A stretch of DNA of 64,000 nucleotides from Novosphingobium resinovorum (lineage in GTDB: Bacteria > Pseudomonadota > Alphaproteobacteria > Sphingomonadales > Sphingomonadaceae). Made by a program: the position numbers and the translations under genes. The first letter of the stretch is position 1, and each line of letters begins with the position of its first letter. This document shows positions 33,812 through 43,687 of the stretch, piece after piece. Location of the stretch: contig NZ_BSFC01000039.1 of the NCBI RefSeq assembly GCF_027922145.1, positions 1 through 64,000 of the forward strand, in the 5' to 3' direction. The notes under the pieces are model-generated. The model had not been told where the DNA came from and did no database searches. It saw only the letters and a list, made by a program, of their open reading frames with translations.

Positions 33812-33840
33812 AAAAGGGGAGCGCATCGCACTCCCCTTTT
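33812..33840. terminator. Bidirectional terminator
   Basis: A 10-bp stem AAAAGGGGAG/CTCCCCTTTT with a 9-base loop is flanked by A and T runs. It follows the permease on the minus strand. Confidence 0.9.
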
Positions 33841-33862
33841 CGATCCAGTGAAGCAGCCGACC

Positions 33863-35428
33863 TCAGGAGATCGGCGGCACCGGCTGCGAAGGCGCGTCCG
33901 CGTCTTCCTCATGGACTTCGACCAGCCCGCGCCCGACGTGGCTCTTGCGGTAGCCATAGGCGAAGTAGAACACGAGGCCGATCGCGCCCCAGATCGGCAG
34001 CACCAGCATCGCTTCCGTTGGCAGGTTGAAGAACAGCGTCACGCAGCCGATGATCGCGATTGGAGCCACCACCCACACCAGCGGCGTGCGGAACGGACGA
34101 TGGCGATGCGGATCACGCACGCGCAGGATCAGCACCGCGACCGACACCATCAGGAACGCGAAGAGCGTGCCCGAGTTGGAGATGTCCGCCAGCTGGCCGA
34201 CAGGCAGCAGCGCCGCGGCGATCGCCACGAAGACGCCGGTGATCAGGGTGACGATGTGCGGCGTCTTCCACTTGGGGTGGATGGTCGCCAGCTTCTCCGG
34301 CAGCAGACCGTCGCGCGCCATCACGAAGAAGATGCGGGTCTGACCGTAGAGCATCATCAGGATGACCGAAGGCAGCGCCAGGTTCGCTGCGAGGCCGATG
34401 AGGTCGCCCGCGCGGGTGTAGTTGATCGAGCGCAGGACGTGCGCCAGCGCCTCCTGCGAGCAGACCAGCGGCTGGCTGCCCTTGGCGGCGAGCGCCGCGC
34501 ACTGCGCGGTGAACTCTGCCGAGCCGGGCTGCGTGCCCAGCGCGGTCGGCTGGGCGCCGATGGCACCGATCGCGCCGGCTGCGACGAGCAGGTAGAACAC
34601 GGTGCACAGCGCGAGGCTTCCGATCAGGCCGATCGGCACGTTGCGCTGCGGGTTCTTCGTCTCTTCCGCAGCGGTCGAAACCGCGTCGAAGCCGACATAG
34701 GCGAAGAAGATGGAAGAAGCGGCCCCGACTATGCCGAGACCGCTGGTGCCGGCCGGTCCGAACCAGCCATTGGGTGCGAAGGGTGCGAAATGCTCGGTAT
34801 TGAGCACCGGCAGCGCAAGGATGACGAACATCGTCAGCGCCGCCACCTTGATCGCGACCAGAACCGCGTTGAAAGTCGCGCTTTCCTTGGTGCCCAGCAT
34901 CAGCAGGAAAGTCACCGCGAGTGCCACGACCACGGCGGGCACATTGATGATGCCGCTGGAGAAGTCGACGCCGGTGAGCGACCACGTCGGCCCGGCCGCC
35001 AGCATCGCCGGTAGCTCGAACCCCGTCAGACTTTTGAGCAGGCCCATGAAGTAGCCGGACCAACCGACGGAGACCGCCGAAGCCGCGACGGCGTATTCAA
35101 GGATCAGCGCCCAGCCGACCATCCAGGCCAGCACTTCGCCGACGACGGCATAGGAGTACGTGTAGGCCGAGCCCGAAACCGGCACCATCGAGGCCAGTTC
35201 CGAATAGCAAAGCGCCGCGACGGCGCAGACCGCGCCGGCGATGATGAAGCTCCACATCATGCCGGGACCGGCCTTCTGCGCAGCTGCGGCAGTGAGCACG
35301 AAGATACCGGTGCCGATGATGGCGCCGACGCCCAGAAGCGTCAGTTGGACAGGACCCAGTGATCGGTGAAGAGATTTCTTTTCCGCCGTCGCCAGAATGG
35401 CGTCGAGCGGCTTTACGCGTCCGAACAT
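33863..35428 (-). CDS. APC-family amino-acid permease
   Basis: The 521-residue inner-membrane transporter has about twelve membrane segments. GVGAIIGTGIFVLTAAAAQKAGPG is the classic APC helix-1 signature, and EETKNPQRNVPIGL lies in the helix 7/8 region. It resembles the cationic amino-acid transporter branch (YhdG/CAT-like), but the substrate is uncertain. It is a single gene with its own terminator. Confidence 0.88.
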   Translation of the reverse strand: MFGRVKPLDAILATAEKKSLHRSLGPVQLTLLGVGAIIGTGIFVLTAAAAQKAGPGMMWSFIIAGAVCAVAALCYSELASMVPVSGSAYTYSYAVVGEVLAWMVGWALILEYAVAASAVSVGWSGYFMGLLKSLTGFELPAMLAAGPTWSLTGVDFSSGIINVPAVVVALAVTFLLMLGTKESATFNAVLVAIKVAALTMFVILALPVLNTEHFAPFAPNGWFGPAGTSGLGIVGAASSIFFAYVGFDAVSTAAEETKNPQRNVPIGLIGSLALCTVFYLLVAAGAIGAIGAQPTALGTQPGSAEFTAQCAALAAKGSQPLVCSQEALAHVLRSINYTRAGDLIGLAANLALPSVILMMLYGQTRIFFVMARDGLLPEKLATIHPKWKTPHIVTLITGVFVAIAAALLPVGQLADISNSGTLFAFLMVSVAVLILRVRDPHRHRPFRTPLVWVVAPIAIIGCVTLFFNLPTEAMLVLPIWGAIGLVFYFAYGYRKSHVGRGLVEVHEEDADAPSQPVPPIS

Positions 35429-35614
35429 TTGGACCCCCGAATTGCGAATGACGGGAGGCTAACGACAAGGAGCCGCTTGGCAAGAGCCCCCTCCGCTAAA
35501 TTCCCCAGCATTGTAATATTCTTACAACAATCCGGTATATCCGGAGCGACCCGCGATCGCACGGGCCATTCTGAAGATTTGCCGGGGACCAGATCGGGCG
35601 CTAGAAGCCCCACC

Positions 35615-36484
35615 ATGTCCACGACATTCCAGATCGACACCGCGACCAGCCGCGCAAATCCCACTCCGGCACCGATGAAGCGCCTGACGATTCCGGCGAT
35701 TCGCCGGCGCAAGAAGGACGGCGTGACCGAAGAACCGATCGTCATGCTGACGGCGTACACGGCACGGCAGGCGCAGTTGCTCGACGCGCATTGCGACCTC
35801 CTGCTCGTCGGCGACAGCCTCGGTCAGGTGATCTACGGATTGCCCTCCAGCGTGCCGGTGACATTGGAGATGATGATCGCCCACGGCGCCGCCGTCGTGC
35901 GTGGCAGCTACCATGCCGCCGTCATCGTCGACATGCCCTTCGGCACTTACGAGCAGTCGCCCCAGCAGGCCTTCGCGAATGCCTCGAGGCTGCTCAAGGA
36001 AACCGGCTGCGCGGGCGTGAAGCTCGAAGGCGGAGCGGCGATGGCGGAAACGGTGCGCTTCCTGAACGAGCGCGGTATCCCCGTGCAGGGCCACATCGGC
36101 CTGACCCCGCAGGCGGTGAACGTGCTCGGCGGCTACAATGCGCGCGGCCGCAGCGAGGCCGAGGCGGCCAAGATCGTCGCCGATGCCAAGGCGCTCGACG
36201 AAGCCGGGGCGTTCTCGATCGTGATCGAGGGCGTCGTCGAGACGATCGCCATCGAGGCCACCCGCGCCATCGCCTGTCCCAGCATCGGGATCGGCGGCTC
36301 GGCGCAGTGCGACGGGCAGGTGCTGGTTACCGAAGACATGCTCGGCATGTTCGAGCGGGTGCCGCGCTTCGTGAAGAAGTATGCCGACATGGGCTCGGTG
36401 GTTTCGGAAGCAGCCGCGCAGTACGCCGCAGAAGTGCGCGATCGCAGCTTCCCCGGCATCGAGCAGACCTACCAGCCGAAGTGA
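35615..36484 (+). CDS. panB: 3-methyl-2-oxobutanoate hydroxymethyltransferase
   Basis: The 289-residue enzyme transfers a hydroxymethyl group from methylene-tetrahydrofolate to 2-oxoisovalerate, giving ketopantoate for pantothenate and coenzyme A. MLTAYTARQAQLLD, LVGDSLGQVIYG and VQGHIGLTPQ (active-site region) are family signatures. ATG 35615 is used; the frame to 35366 has no family match, and ATG 35675 is an alternative. It is a single gene, with palindromic repeats after it. Confidence 0.94.
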   Translation: MSTTFQIDTATSRANPTPAPMKRLTIPAIRRRKKDGVTEEPIVMLTAYTARQAQLLDAHCDLLLVGDSLGQVIYGLPSSVPVTLEMMIAHGAAVVRGSYHAAVIVDMPFGTYEQSPQQAFANASRLLKETGCAGVKLEGGAAMAETVRFLNERGIPVQGHIGLTPQAVNVLGGYNARGRSEAEAAKIVADAKALDEAGAFSIVIEGVVETIAIEATRAIACPSIGIGGSAQCDGQVLVTEDMLGMFERVPRFVKKYADMGSVVSEAAAQYAAEVRDRSFPGIEQTYQPK

Positions 36485-36858
36485 CCGGGTCAGGTGACCC
36501 ACGCGAAACCAGCTTTTCCGGTTTCGCCCGTTGCGGTGGTTTATCCTCCCTGTCGCGCAGCGATGGGGAGGGGGACCGCCCGCGCAGCGGGTGGTGGAGG
36601 GGTAGAACCCCCTCCGTCAGCCCTGCAGGCTGCCACCTCCCCATTGCTTCGCAACAGGGAGGATGAACTACCGCTCACCACCCCAATCAGACCACCCACC
36701 CCGCTCAGCCTGAGCCTGTCGAAGGCCCCGAGGCAGGGCGTAAGGTTCCCTATGCTTCGACAAGCTCAGCATGAGCGGGGTGGGTGGGGCAACGTCCATT
36801 TCCCACCCACTCAGCTGTAGTCGCCGTCGAAAATACGGCGCGGAAGCATACCCGGCGC
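36485..36858. repeat. Two palindromic repeat elements
   Basis: This gap holds an element at 36545-36664 (CCTCCCTGTCGC ... GCAACAGGGAGG, with a GGGGAGGTGGC-type interior) and a second at 36700-36780 (CGCTCAGCCTGAGCCTGTCG ... inverse). They match the families at 54083-54214 and 19382-19464. No gene is seen. Confidence 0.85.
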
Positions 36859-38682
36859 CTAGCGTGCCGCCCTGCCCTGCAACCGGCGACGGGCCTCGGC
36901 GACGGGCGCGGTATTGCCAAGCAGCGCCTGCGCCTTGTCGAGCAGCGCCCGCGCTTGTGGGGCATAGTCCCCGCTTGCCGCATAGCTGTATCCCAGGGCC
37001 TGCGCCGCAAGCGGATTCGATCGCTGGAGGCGATAGGCCGCGAGCGCATTCTCCCGCGCAGCGGCAAGGTCACCGGTGCCGGCCTCCGCCATGGCAAGGT
37101 CTGCGCGCAGATCCACGTCGCCCTCGCCGCCATTGTTGCGCAGCCACGCCAGGATCGTCCGGGCGCGCCCGAGATCGCCCGCGCCGACCGCCAGTTCCGC
37201 CGCCGCGCGCAAGGCCGGGCGGCTTGTGGGGTTCTGGCCGAGGTAAGCGGTGACCAGTTCGCGCGCGCCCTTTTGGTCGTGCGCCATCGCATAGGCCGCG
37301 AACCGGCGCTCGAAGAGGCTTTCCGGCAGCCGGATCTGCGAGGCCAGCGCGTAGCGCTCCTGCGCCTCGGCGGCGTGACCCATCGCCAGTTGCACGTCGC
37401 CTGCGAGGGCCTGCGCATCGTAGAATCCGGGGTCGGACCGGCGCAGCGCCTCCGCTGCGACTTGCGCCTCGCCGGTCTGGCCGAGATGCAACATCTGGCC
37501 GATGCGGCCGCTCTCGCCCAGTACCCGAAGCTGCGCGCCCTGTCCCCTCGCCGCCCGATCAAGCAACTCCCCTGCATGCTGACGATCGCCGAGAACTTCC
37601 CACGCCCGCGCCACGGTGGTGAGCATGTAGGGTGATGCGTCGCCGTCGGCGATGTCGTCGGCGAAGCGCAGGATGGCATAGCGGTACTGCCCCGCCATGA
37701 CGATCGCACGCAGCAGCAGTTCGCGGGCGTGCATATTGTCCGGGCGCAGCCGCAGCGCCGCTTCGAGCGCCTCGGCCGCCGCTTCAGGGTTGTCGGCAGC
37801 GATCTCAGTGATGCCGCGCAGGATGAGCACGGCGGGCTGGTCGTCGAGCTTGCCCTTTGTCCGCGCCAGCAGCCCGCGCGCGAGGCCGTAGTTGCCCGCC
37901 CTCGCCGCCAGCACCGCCTGCAGGTAGAAGGCGCGCGGATTCTTCGGACTGAGTTCGAGTACGCGCCGGGTGATCGTCAGGCACTCGCTCGCGTGGCCCA
38001 GTTCGCCCAGCGTCGCGGCATATTCGAGCAGGACCGAGACGTCCTTGGGGTCGCGCGTGATCGCGCGCTCGAACCACGGGATCGCAGCCAGCAGGCCGTA
38101 GCGATCGCGCACCAGCTGACCCCGGAATTCCAGCGCGCGCACGTTATTGCCATCAAGCTCAAGCGCGCGGTCGGCCGCCTCGATCGCCAGCAGGTGCTCG
38201 CCGCCCGCATAACGCAGACGCCCGACCTCGACCCAGAGCCCGGCATCGTTCGGCGTGATCGCCAGTGCCCGGTCGTAGGCACGTCCGGAAGCCGGAAGGT
38301 TGCCGTCGAGCCGCTCCAGCAGCCCCAGTGCGCGCCAGCCCTCGGCGGCGCTGGCCTCGGTGAACTCGCCGCGGGCAAGATAGGGCCGCGCGCGGTCGCG
38401 GCGGCTTTGCGCGAGCAATGCCTCGCCCATGTAGGCGTTGACCTCCGGCGGTGCGGCTCCCTGTTCGAGCGCCGCGCGCAGCTTCATTTCCGCGTCGATG
38501 CCGTCTCCCCGGGCGATGGCCTTGCGGCCTTGCCCGATGAGCTTGTCGGCGCGGGAAATCTCGCCGACGGCTATCGGCGTCGCGGTCGTCAGCACCAGCG
38601 AGAAGCACACGGCCAGCACCAGCAGCGGCGGTATCACCGCCGCGCCCCACCTGACAAATCTCCAGAAACGCCCCCCGCGCAT
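36859..38682 (-). CDS. TPR-repeat protein of the PrsK/PrsR operon
   Basis: The 607-residue protein has one N-terminal membrane segment (about residues 12-32) and then TPR-like helical repeats across about 45-595 (for example SGRAYDRALAITPNDAGLWVEVG). It begins six bases after the PrsR stop and is probably co-transcribed. TPR proteins near PEP-CTERM/exosortase loci (such as PrsT) are linked to exopolysaccharide production and secretion. It lacks the lipoprotein signal of classical PrsT, so I call it only TPR protein. Confidence 0.8.
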   Translation of the reverse strand: MRGGRFWRFVRWGAAVIPPLLVLAVCFSLVLTTATPIAVGEISRADKLIGQGRKAIARGDGIDAEMKLRAALEQGAAPPEVNAYMGEALLAQSRRDRARPYLARGEFTEASAAEGWRALGLLERLDGNLPASGRAYDRALAITPNDAGLWVEVGRLRYAGGEHLLAIEAADRALELDGNNVRALEFRGQLVRDRYGLLAAIPWFERAITRDPKDVSVLLEYAATLGELGHASECLTITRRVLELSPKNPRAFYLQAVLAARAGNYGLARGLLARTKGKLDDQPAVLILRGITEIAADNPEAAAEALEAALRLRPDNMHARELLLRAIVMAGQYRYAILRFADDIADGDASPYMLTTVARAWEVLGDRQHAGELLDRAARGQGAQLRVLGESGRIGQMLHLGQTGEAQVAAEALRRSDPGFYDAQALAGDVQLAMGHAAEAQERYALASQIRLPESLFERRFAAYAMAHDQKGARELVTAYLGQNPTSRPALRAAAELAVGAGDLGRARTILAWLRNNGGEGDVDLRADLAMAEAGTGDLAAARENALAAYRLQRSNPLAAQALGYSYAASGDYAPQARALLDKAQALLGNTAPVAEARRRLQGRAAR

Positions 38683-38688
38683 CGAAGA

Positions 38689-40056
38689 TCAGGACGGCTG
38701 CAAGTCGTACTGCTTGAGCAGGTCGTACAGCGTCGGCCGGCTGATCCCGAGCATCTTGGCAGTGCTGGAAATGTTGCCCTCGCTGCGGGCGAGAGCATGG
38801 CGGATGACCTTGCGGTCCGCCGCCTCGCGCGCGGTCTTGAGGTTCAGCGCCGTCGCCACCTGCTCGTCGGGACTGGCCAAGTCGAGGTCGCTGGCACAGA
38901 CCAGTTTCTCATCCGCCATGATCACCGCACGCTTCACCCGGTTCTCAAGCTCGCGCACGTTGCCGGGCCAGCCCCAGGCATCGATCGCCGCCAGCGCATC
39001 GGCGGAAAAGCCGCGCACGCGCGGGTTCATCTCCTTGGCGTAGCGGGTCAGGAACGCCTTCGCCAGCAGTGTCGGATCGCCCGGCCGCTCGGCGAGGCCG
39101 GGGATGCGCACGACGATCTCGGCGAGGCGATAAAACAGGTCTTCGCGGAACCGCCCTTCGGCGATCATCCCCTCGAGGTTCTGGTGCGTGGCGCAGACGA
39201 CGCGGGTATCGACCGGGATCGACTGGCGGCTGCCGACGCGCTCGATCACGCGCTCCTGCAGAAAGCGCAGCAGCTTGACCTGCAGTTGCAGCGGAATGTC
39301 GCCGACTTCGTCGAGGAACAGGGTGCCGCCCGCAGCCTGCTCGATCTTGCCCGGCGTGGTCTTCACGGCGCCGGTGAAGGCGCCCTTCTCGTGCCCGAAC
39401 AGCTCGCTTTCGAGCAGGTTCTCCGGGATCGCCGCGCAGTTGATCGCCACGAACTCGCGCTTGGCGCGGCCGCTGGCCTCGTGGAGCCCGCGCGCCAGCA
39501 GTTCCTTGCCGGTGCCGCTCGCCCCCAGCAGCATCACCGATACGCTGGTATTCGCCACGCGCTCTATGGTGCGCGCCACTTTAACCATTTCCGGCGCGGC
39601 GGTGATCATCCGGCCGAGGACTTTCTCGTCCTTCTCCACCTTGCCGGCGAGGCGGCGGTTCTCTTCCTCGAGCCGGTGCAGGTGAAGCGCGCGGCGCACG
39701 ATGTGACCGAGCGCATCGATGTCGACCGGCTTCTGGTAGAAGTCGTAGGCCCCGCGCGCGATCGCCTGCAACGCGCTTTCCCGCGCCCCGTGGCCCGATG
39801 CGACGACGACCTTGGTGTCGGGCTTGAGCGCCATGATCTCGTCGAGGATCGCAAAACCCTCGGTGGTGCCGTCCGGGTCCGGCGGCAGGCCGAGGTCGAG
39901 CGTCACCACGTCCGGCATCTCCGAGCGCAGCAGCGCGATGGCGCTGGCGCGGTCCCCGGCGACGAAGACCTCGAAATCCTCGTAGGCCCACTTGAGCTGT
40001 GCCTGAAGCCCGGCGTCGTCCTCGACGATGAGCAGCTTGGGCAGAGATTCAGTCAT
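38689..40056 (-). CDS. prsR: PEP-CTERM-box response regulator PrsR
   Basis: The 455-residue sigma-54 activator has an N-terminal receiver (phosphoacceptor Asp54), an AAA+ domain with Walker A GASGTGKE and the sigma-54 loop GAFTGA (ELFGHEKGAFTGA), and a C-terminal helix-turn-helix (SSTAKMLGISRPTLYDLLKQ). It is the partner of PrsK, encoded directly upstream with a one-base overlap. PrsR-type regulators bind a box upstream of PEP-CTERM genes; targets are expected elsewhere. Confidence 0.92.
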   Translation of the reverse strand: MTESLPKLLIVEDDAGLQAQLKWAYEDFEVFVAGDRASAIALLRSEMPDVVTLDLGLPPDPDGTTEGFAILDEIMALKPDTKVVVASGHGARESALQAIARGAYDFYQKPVDIDALGHIVRRALHLHRLEEENRRLAGKVEKDEKVLGRMITAAPEMVKVARTIERVANTSVSVMLLGASGTGKELLARGLHEASGRAKREFVAINCAAIPENLLESELFGHEKGAFTGAVKTTPGKIEQAAGGTLFLDEVGDIPLQLQVKLLRFLQERVIERVGSRQSIPVDTRVVCATHQNLEGMIAEGRFREDLFYRLAEIVVRIPGLAERPGDPTLLAKAFLTRYAKEMNPRVRGFSADALAAIDAWGWPGNVRELENRVKRAVIMADEKLVCASDLDLASPDEQVATALNLKTAREAADRKVIRHALARSEGNISSTAKMLGISRPTLYDLLKQYDLQPS

Positions 40057-42158
40057 CAGGCCACCTTCTCGGCGTAGTTCGGATAGATGTCGGTCGCCGC
40101 CGCCAGCGGCAGGCGCACCGTGAAGCGAGAGCCCAGCCCCTCGCGCGATTCGACGTCGAGACGGCCGCGCATCGCGCGCACCAGTTCGCGCGCCTCGAAG
40201 GCGCCGATGCCGAAGCCGCCCGACTTGGTCGAGACGAAGGGCTTGAACAGGCGGTTGCGCACGAAGTCGGCGCTCATGCCGGTGCCGCTGTCGAGCACCT
40301 CGAAGCGGGCGTTGATCCCTTCGACCACGAGCGACAGGAACACCGGGCTCTCCGGCTCGCTGGCATCGACGGCATTCTGGACGAGGTGCACGAGCACCTG
40401 CTCCAGCGAATGCCGACTGGCGGTGACCATGATGTCGCGCGATTCGGCGAGGACGACCTGCGGGCTGTCCTTGAAGCGTTCCATGACCAGCCCGAGCACC
40501 TCGGTCGCGGCCACCTGCTCGACCCGGTCCACGCCGCCCGAACCGTAGCGCGAGAGCCGCGCCAGCAGGGCATTGAGCTTGTCCGAGGAATTGCGCAGCG
40601 TCACCAGCATGTCGGCGCGGAAGGCGGGTTTTTCCGCGTGAAGTTCGGCATTGCGCGCCAGCAGGCTGAACTGGCTGGCGAGGTTCTTGATGTCGTGCAT
40701 CACGAAGGCGATGCGACGGTTGAAGTCCTCGAACCGCGCGGATTCGGCGAGCGCGAGCTGGCTGGCATTCTCCGAGAGATAGCTTGCTACCTGCTGGCCG
40801 ATGACGCGCAGGAGGTCGAAGTCCTCCCAGTCGAACTTGCGCGCCAGTTGCGGCCGGGCCAGCACCACCATGCCGACGAGGCGGTCGTAGTGAACAAGCG
40901 GGATCAGCGCCCAGGCGCGCGGGTGGTCGATCAGCCAGTTCGGGATCGTGGTTCCGCTCTCACGACCCGCGCGCACATCGTCGAGATCGGCGATATAGCC
41001 GGTGCGCTCGAAATGGGCGATGTCCTGCACCGGGATCGCGACTGCGGGCACCTCGATCTCGCGCCAGTTCCAACGGGCGGCAAGGGTCAGTTCGCCGTGC
41101 TCGCCGGGGGTAAGGAGCAGGCCCGCCGGGCTCTCGAAGACATCGGCCATCGACTGGACGACGCGCTCGCCGAGGGCCGCGCTCTGGTCGGAGCCGATGG
41201 TGCGGGTGAAGCGCAGCCATTCCTCGCGATAGTCGTAGCGGTGCTGGAAGAAATGCTTGGCGAGGATGACCTTGAACCACGACCGCACCCGCCGCGAGGG
41301 CAGCACGACCAGGGCGAAGGCGCTGCCGAGCGTCAGGAAAGCCAGTTCCACCAGCCGCGCGAAGTTGCCGCCCGCGTAGGACAGCCACTGCGCCACAGCC
41401 ACCATGGCGACGAGGTAGACGCCGATGACCATCAGCGAGAAGGTCTGGAACGTCACCGCGCGCGACGGGCGCAGGCGCAGGTCGTCACGGTTCTTCGCCC
41501 CGCCGATTGCGATGCAGACGGCGACGGCGATCGCGGCGAGGCCTCGAATCGCGGCGATCTCGTAAGGCCAGTTACCCGCGAGATAGGCGATGGTGTAAAG
41601 GTTGAGGTCGAAGGCCCAGAGCACCGCCAGCCCCATCGCGGGCCAACGCAAGGCCCCCCGCGATTCGCGCGGCGCCCCCGCATAGAGATTGTGCGCGAGA
41701 ACGAGACCGCCAACGGTCACCAGCAGCCGGAACATCACGTTGAACTGGAACGCGAAGCTGAGAACGTCGCTGTCGATTTCCAGCCGCGAGAGGCTCGAAT
41801 TGACGACGAGATGAATGATCTCGACCGCGCCGAGCGCGAAGATCACCGGCCGGATCGGCGCCACGCTGGCATCGCGCCCGTCGCTCGCGAACAGGCGATA
41901 GACCACCACCAGCCAGGTGAGGTTGCGGGCGCTTTCCGAAAGCGCAGGCAGGAACGTCACTTCCGGCGTACCGATGCCGAAAGCGCACGCCAGGCTCCAC
42001 AAGCCGGTAAAAAGCAGCGCGACGACCATGGCCGTGCCCGCAGCGCCGAACCGGTCGCGGCGGGAGAACAGCCAGATTGCGATGCTCGCCAGCGCGATGG
42101 CCCCCGTCAGGTCGAGCCCGACGCCCATCGTCGCCCAGACGGCGGAGGCCTTCATCAT
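40056..42158 (-). CDS. prsK: XrtA/PEP-CTERM system histidine kinase PrsK
   Basis: The 700-residue sensor kinase has an N-terminal region with about eight to nine membrane segments, a GAF-like domain (about 320-440), then a kinase core with a histidine box FVMHDIKNLASQF and ATP-binding motifs (VLVHLVQNAVDAS, GFGIGAFEARELV). It overlaps the sugar transferase upstream (ATGATGA) and PrsR downstream by one base, so it is within one operon. It is thought to sense envelope or lipid state. Confidence 0.9.
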   Translation of the reverse strand: MMKASAVWATMGVGLDLTGAIALASIAIWLFSRRDRFGAAGTAMVVALLFTGLWSLACAFGIGTPEVTFLPALSESARNLTWLVVVYRLFASDGRDASVAPIRPVIFALGAVEIIHLVVNSSLSRLEIDSDVLSFAFQFNVMFRLLVTVGGLVLAHNLYAGAPRESRGALRWPAMGLAVLWAFDLNLYTIAYLAGNWPYEIAAIRGLAAIAVAVCIAIGGAKNRDDLRLRPSRAVTFQTFSLMVIGVYLVAMVAVAQWLSYAGGNFARLVELAFLTLGSAFALVVLPSRRVRSWFKVILAKHFFQHRYDYREEWLRFTRTIGSDQSAALGERVVQSMADVFESPAGLLLTPGEHGELTLAARWNWREIEVPAVAIPVQDIAHFERTGYIADLDDVRAGRESGTTIPNWLIDHPRAWALIPLVHYDRLVGMVVLARPQLARKFDWEDFDLLRVIGQQVASYLSENASQLALAESARFEDFNRRIAFVMHDIKNLASQFSLLARNAELHAEKPAFRADMLVTLRNSSDKLNALLARLSRYGSGGVDRVEQVAATEVLGLVMERFKDSPQVVLAESRDIMVTASRHSLEQVLVHLVQNAVDASEPESPVFLSLVVEGINARFEVLDSGTGMSADFVRNRLFKPFVSTKSGGFGIGAFEARELVRAMRGRLDVESREGLGSRFTVRLPLAAATDIYPNYAEKVA

Positions 42159-43555
42159 CGCGCGCCCTCGCTCCAGAGCACCACGCGCAAGGTCTGGAGG
42201 ATGATCAGGAAGTCGAGGAAAGGCGTGTAGTTCTTGGCGTAATAAAGATCGTATTCGAGCTTGTTGCGCGAATCCTCGATCGAGGCGCCGTAAGGGTAGT
42301 TGATCTGCGCCCAGCCGGTGATGCCCGGCTTCACCATGTGGCGCTCGGCGTAATAGCGCAGTTGATCCTCAAGATCGGCGACGAACTCCGGGCGCTCGGG
42401 GCGCGGGCCGACGAAGCTCATTTCGCCCTTCAGGACGGTCCAGGCCTGCGGCAGTTCGTCGATGCGGACCTTGCGGATGAACTTGCCGATGCGGGTGACG
42501 CGCGGGTCGTCCTTCGATGCCCACTGCGCGCCCGCAGCCTCGGCATCGGTACGCATGGAGCGCAGCTTGATGACGTCGAAATGCTGGCCGAACAGACCGA
42601 CGCGCGGCTGGCGATAGAAGGCCGGTCCCCGGCTATCGACTTTCACCAGAAGCGCGAAGATCAGGATGACCGGCGCGGTAGCCGCCAGCAACAGCAGGCT
42701 GACGGCGATGTCGAACACGCGCTTGGCCGCGCTGGAGATCGCCCGGCCGGACGAGAAACCGTCGGAGAAGATCAGCCAGCTCGGGTTGACGGTGTCGAGA
42801 TCGACGCGGCCGGTCTCGCGCTCCAGGAAGCTGGAGAACTCGTTGACGTGGACGCCCGCCGTCTTGATGCGCAGCAGGTCCTTCAATGGCAGCGCGTTGC
42901 GCCGCTCCTCCAGCGCCAGCACCACTTCGCTGACTCCGAGGTTCTCGACGTAGCGGGTCAGGTTGTTGATGGCCGAGCGGGAGATGGCCTCCTCGACCAC
43001 CGGCACGCTTTCGCTCATGGCGACGTAGCCGACGATAACGAAGCCGCTCTCGGGACGCTCTCCCAGCACCCGCAGGCGCTGCGCGCGCTCGCCCGCGCCA
43101 AGCACGAGCACCCGGCGGCGAAAGGCGCTGGTGCCGAGGAAACCGCCCAGCAGCAGCCGGTTGAAGATCATCAGCACGATTGCGAAGGCCATCGAATAGG
43201 CCAGCGTCGAGCGCCAGAAATTCTGCCCGCCGACAAGAAAGTCCACGAAGGACAGTGCAATGACGCCGAGCGAGATCGCCACCAGCAATCGCGCCGCCGC
43301 GAACCGCATCGATCGCAGCGCGTCGGCTCCATAGACGCCTACCGCCACCATCGACAGCGAGATCACCGCGGCGAAGGCGCCATGCGCGATAAGCCGGTCG
43401 GCCAGCGGCGCCGGGTCGATGCCGATCTGCTGGGCGCGCAGCCGCCATGATGTCTCGTTGGCCGCCGCCAGCAACAGCACGTCGACCAGCCAGAGCAGCA
43501 CCACGGCATGCGGGATATAGTGTTTGAACAGACGAATCATCGTCGCTTGCGCCAT
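42155..43555 (-). CDS. XrtA/PEP-CTERM sugar transferase (undecaprenyl-P glycosyltransferase)
   Basis: The 466-residue membrane protein has an N-terminal transmembrane domain, a nucleotide-binding middle (VLVLGAGERAQRLRVLG) and a C-terminal bacterial sugar transferase domain (AKRVFDIAVSLLLL, KLRSMRTDAEAAG, RIDELPQAWTVLKGEMSFVGPRPERPEFV). It starts undecaprenyl-phosphate-linked exopolysaccharide synthesis. TIGR03013-like members are found with exosortase A loci. It is the first gene of the four-gene operon. Confidence 0.9.
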   Translation of the reverse strand: MAQATMIRLFKHYIPHAVVLLWLVDVLLLAAANETSWRLRAQQIGIDPAPLADRLIAHGAFAAVISLSMVAVGVYGADALRSMRFAAARLLVAISLGVIALSFVDFLVGGQNFWRSTLAYSMAFAIVLMIFNRLLLGGFLGTSAFRRRVLVLGAGERAQRLRVLGERPESGFVIVGYVAMSESVPVVEEAISRSAINNLTRYVENLGVSEVVLALEERRNALPLKDLLRIKTAGVHVNEFSSFLERETGRVDLDTVNPSWLIFSDGFSSGRAISSAAKRVFDIAVSLLLLAATAPVILIFALLVKVDSRGPAFYRQPRVGLFGQHFDVIKLRSMRTDAEAAGAQWASKDDPRVTRIGKFIRKVRIDELPQAWTVLKGEMSFVGPRPERPEFVADLEDQLRYYAERHMVKPGITGWAQINYPYGASIEDSRNKLEYDLYYAKNYTPFLDFLIILQTLRVVLWSEGAR

Positions 43556-43687
43556 CCTTCGTGGCCGAATTCCGGCACTCGAACGATGGCCTAGGCTAAA
43601 GGCGTAAAATGTCGGTTACCTTGACAGGTGTGCCAATAAAATCAGTATTTTTGCCGAAAACCTGAAACACTGCGCTGTCGGAGCGCC

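Noticed and set aside
43556..43687. Possible sigma-54 promoter (TGGCAC) upstream of the sugar transferase operon
   Set aside because: The expected TTGC element at the proper spacing is absent.
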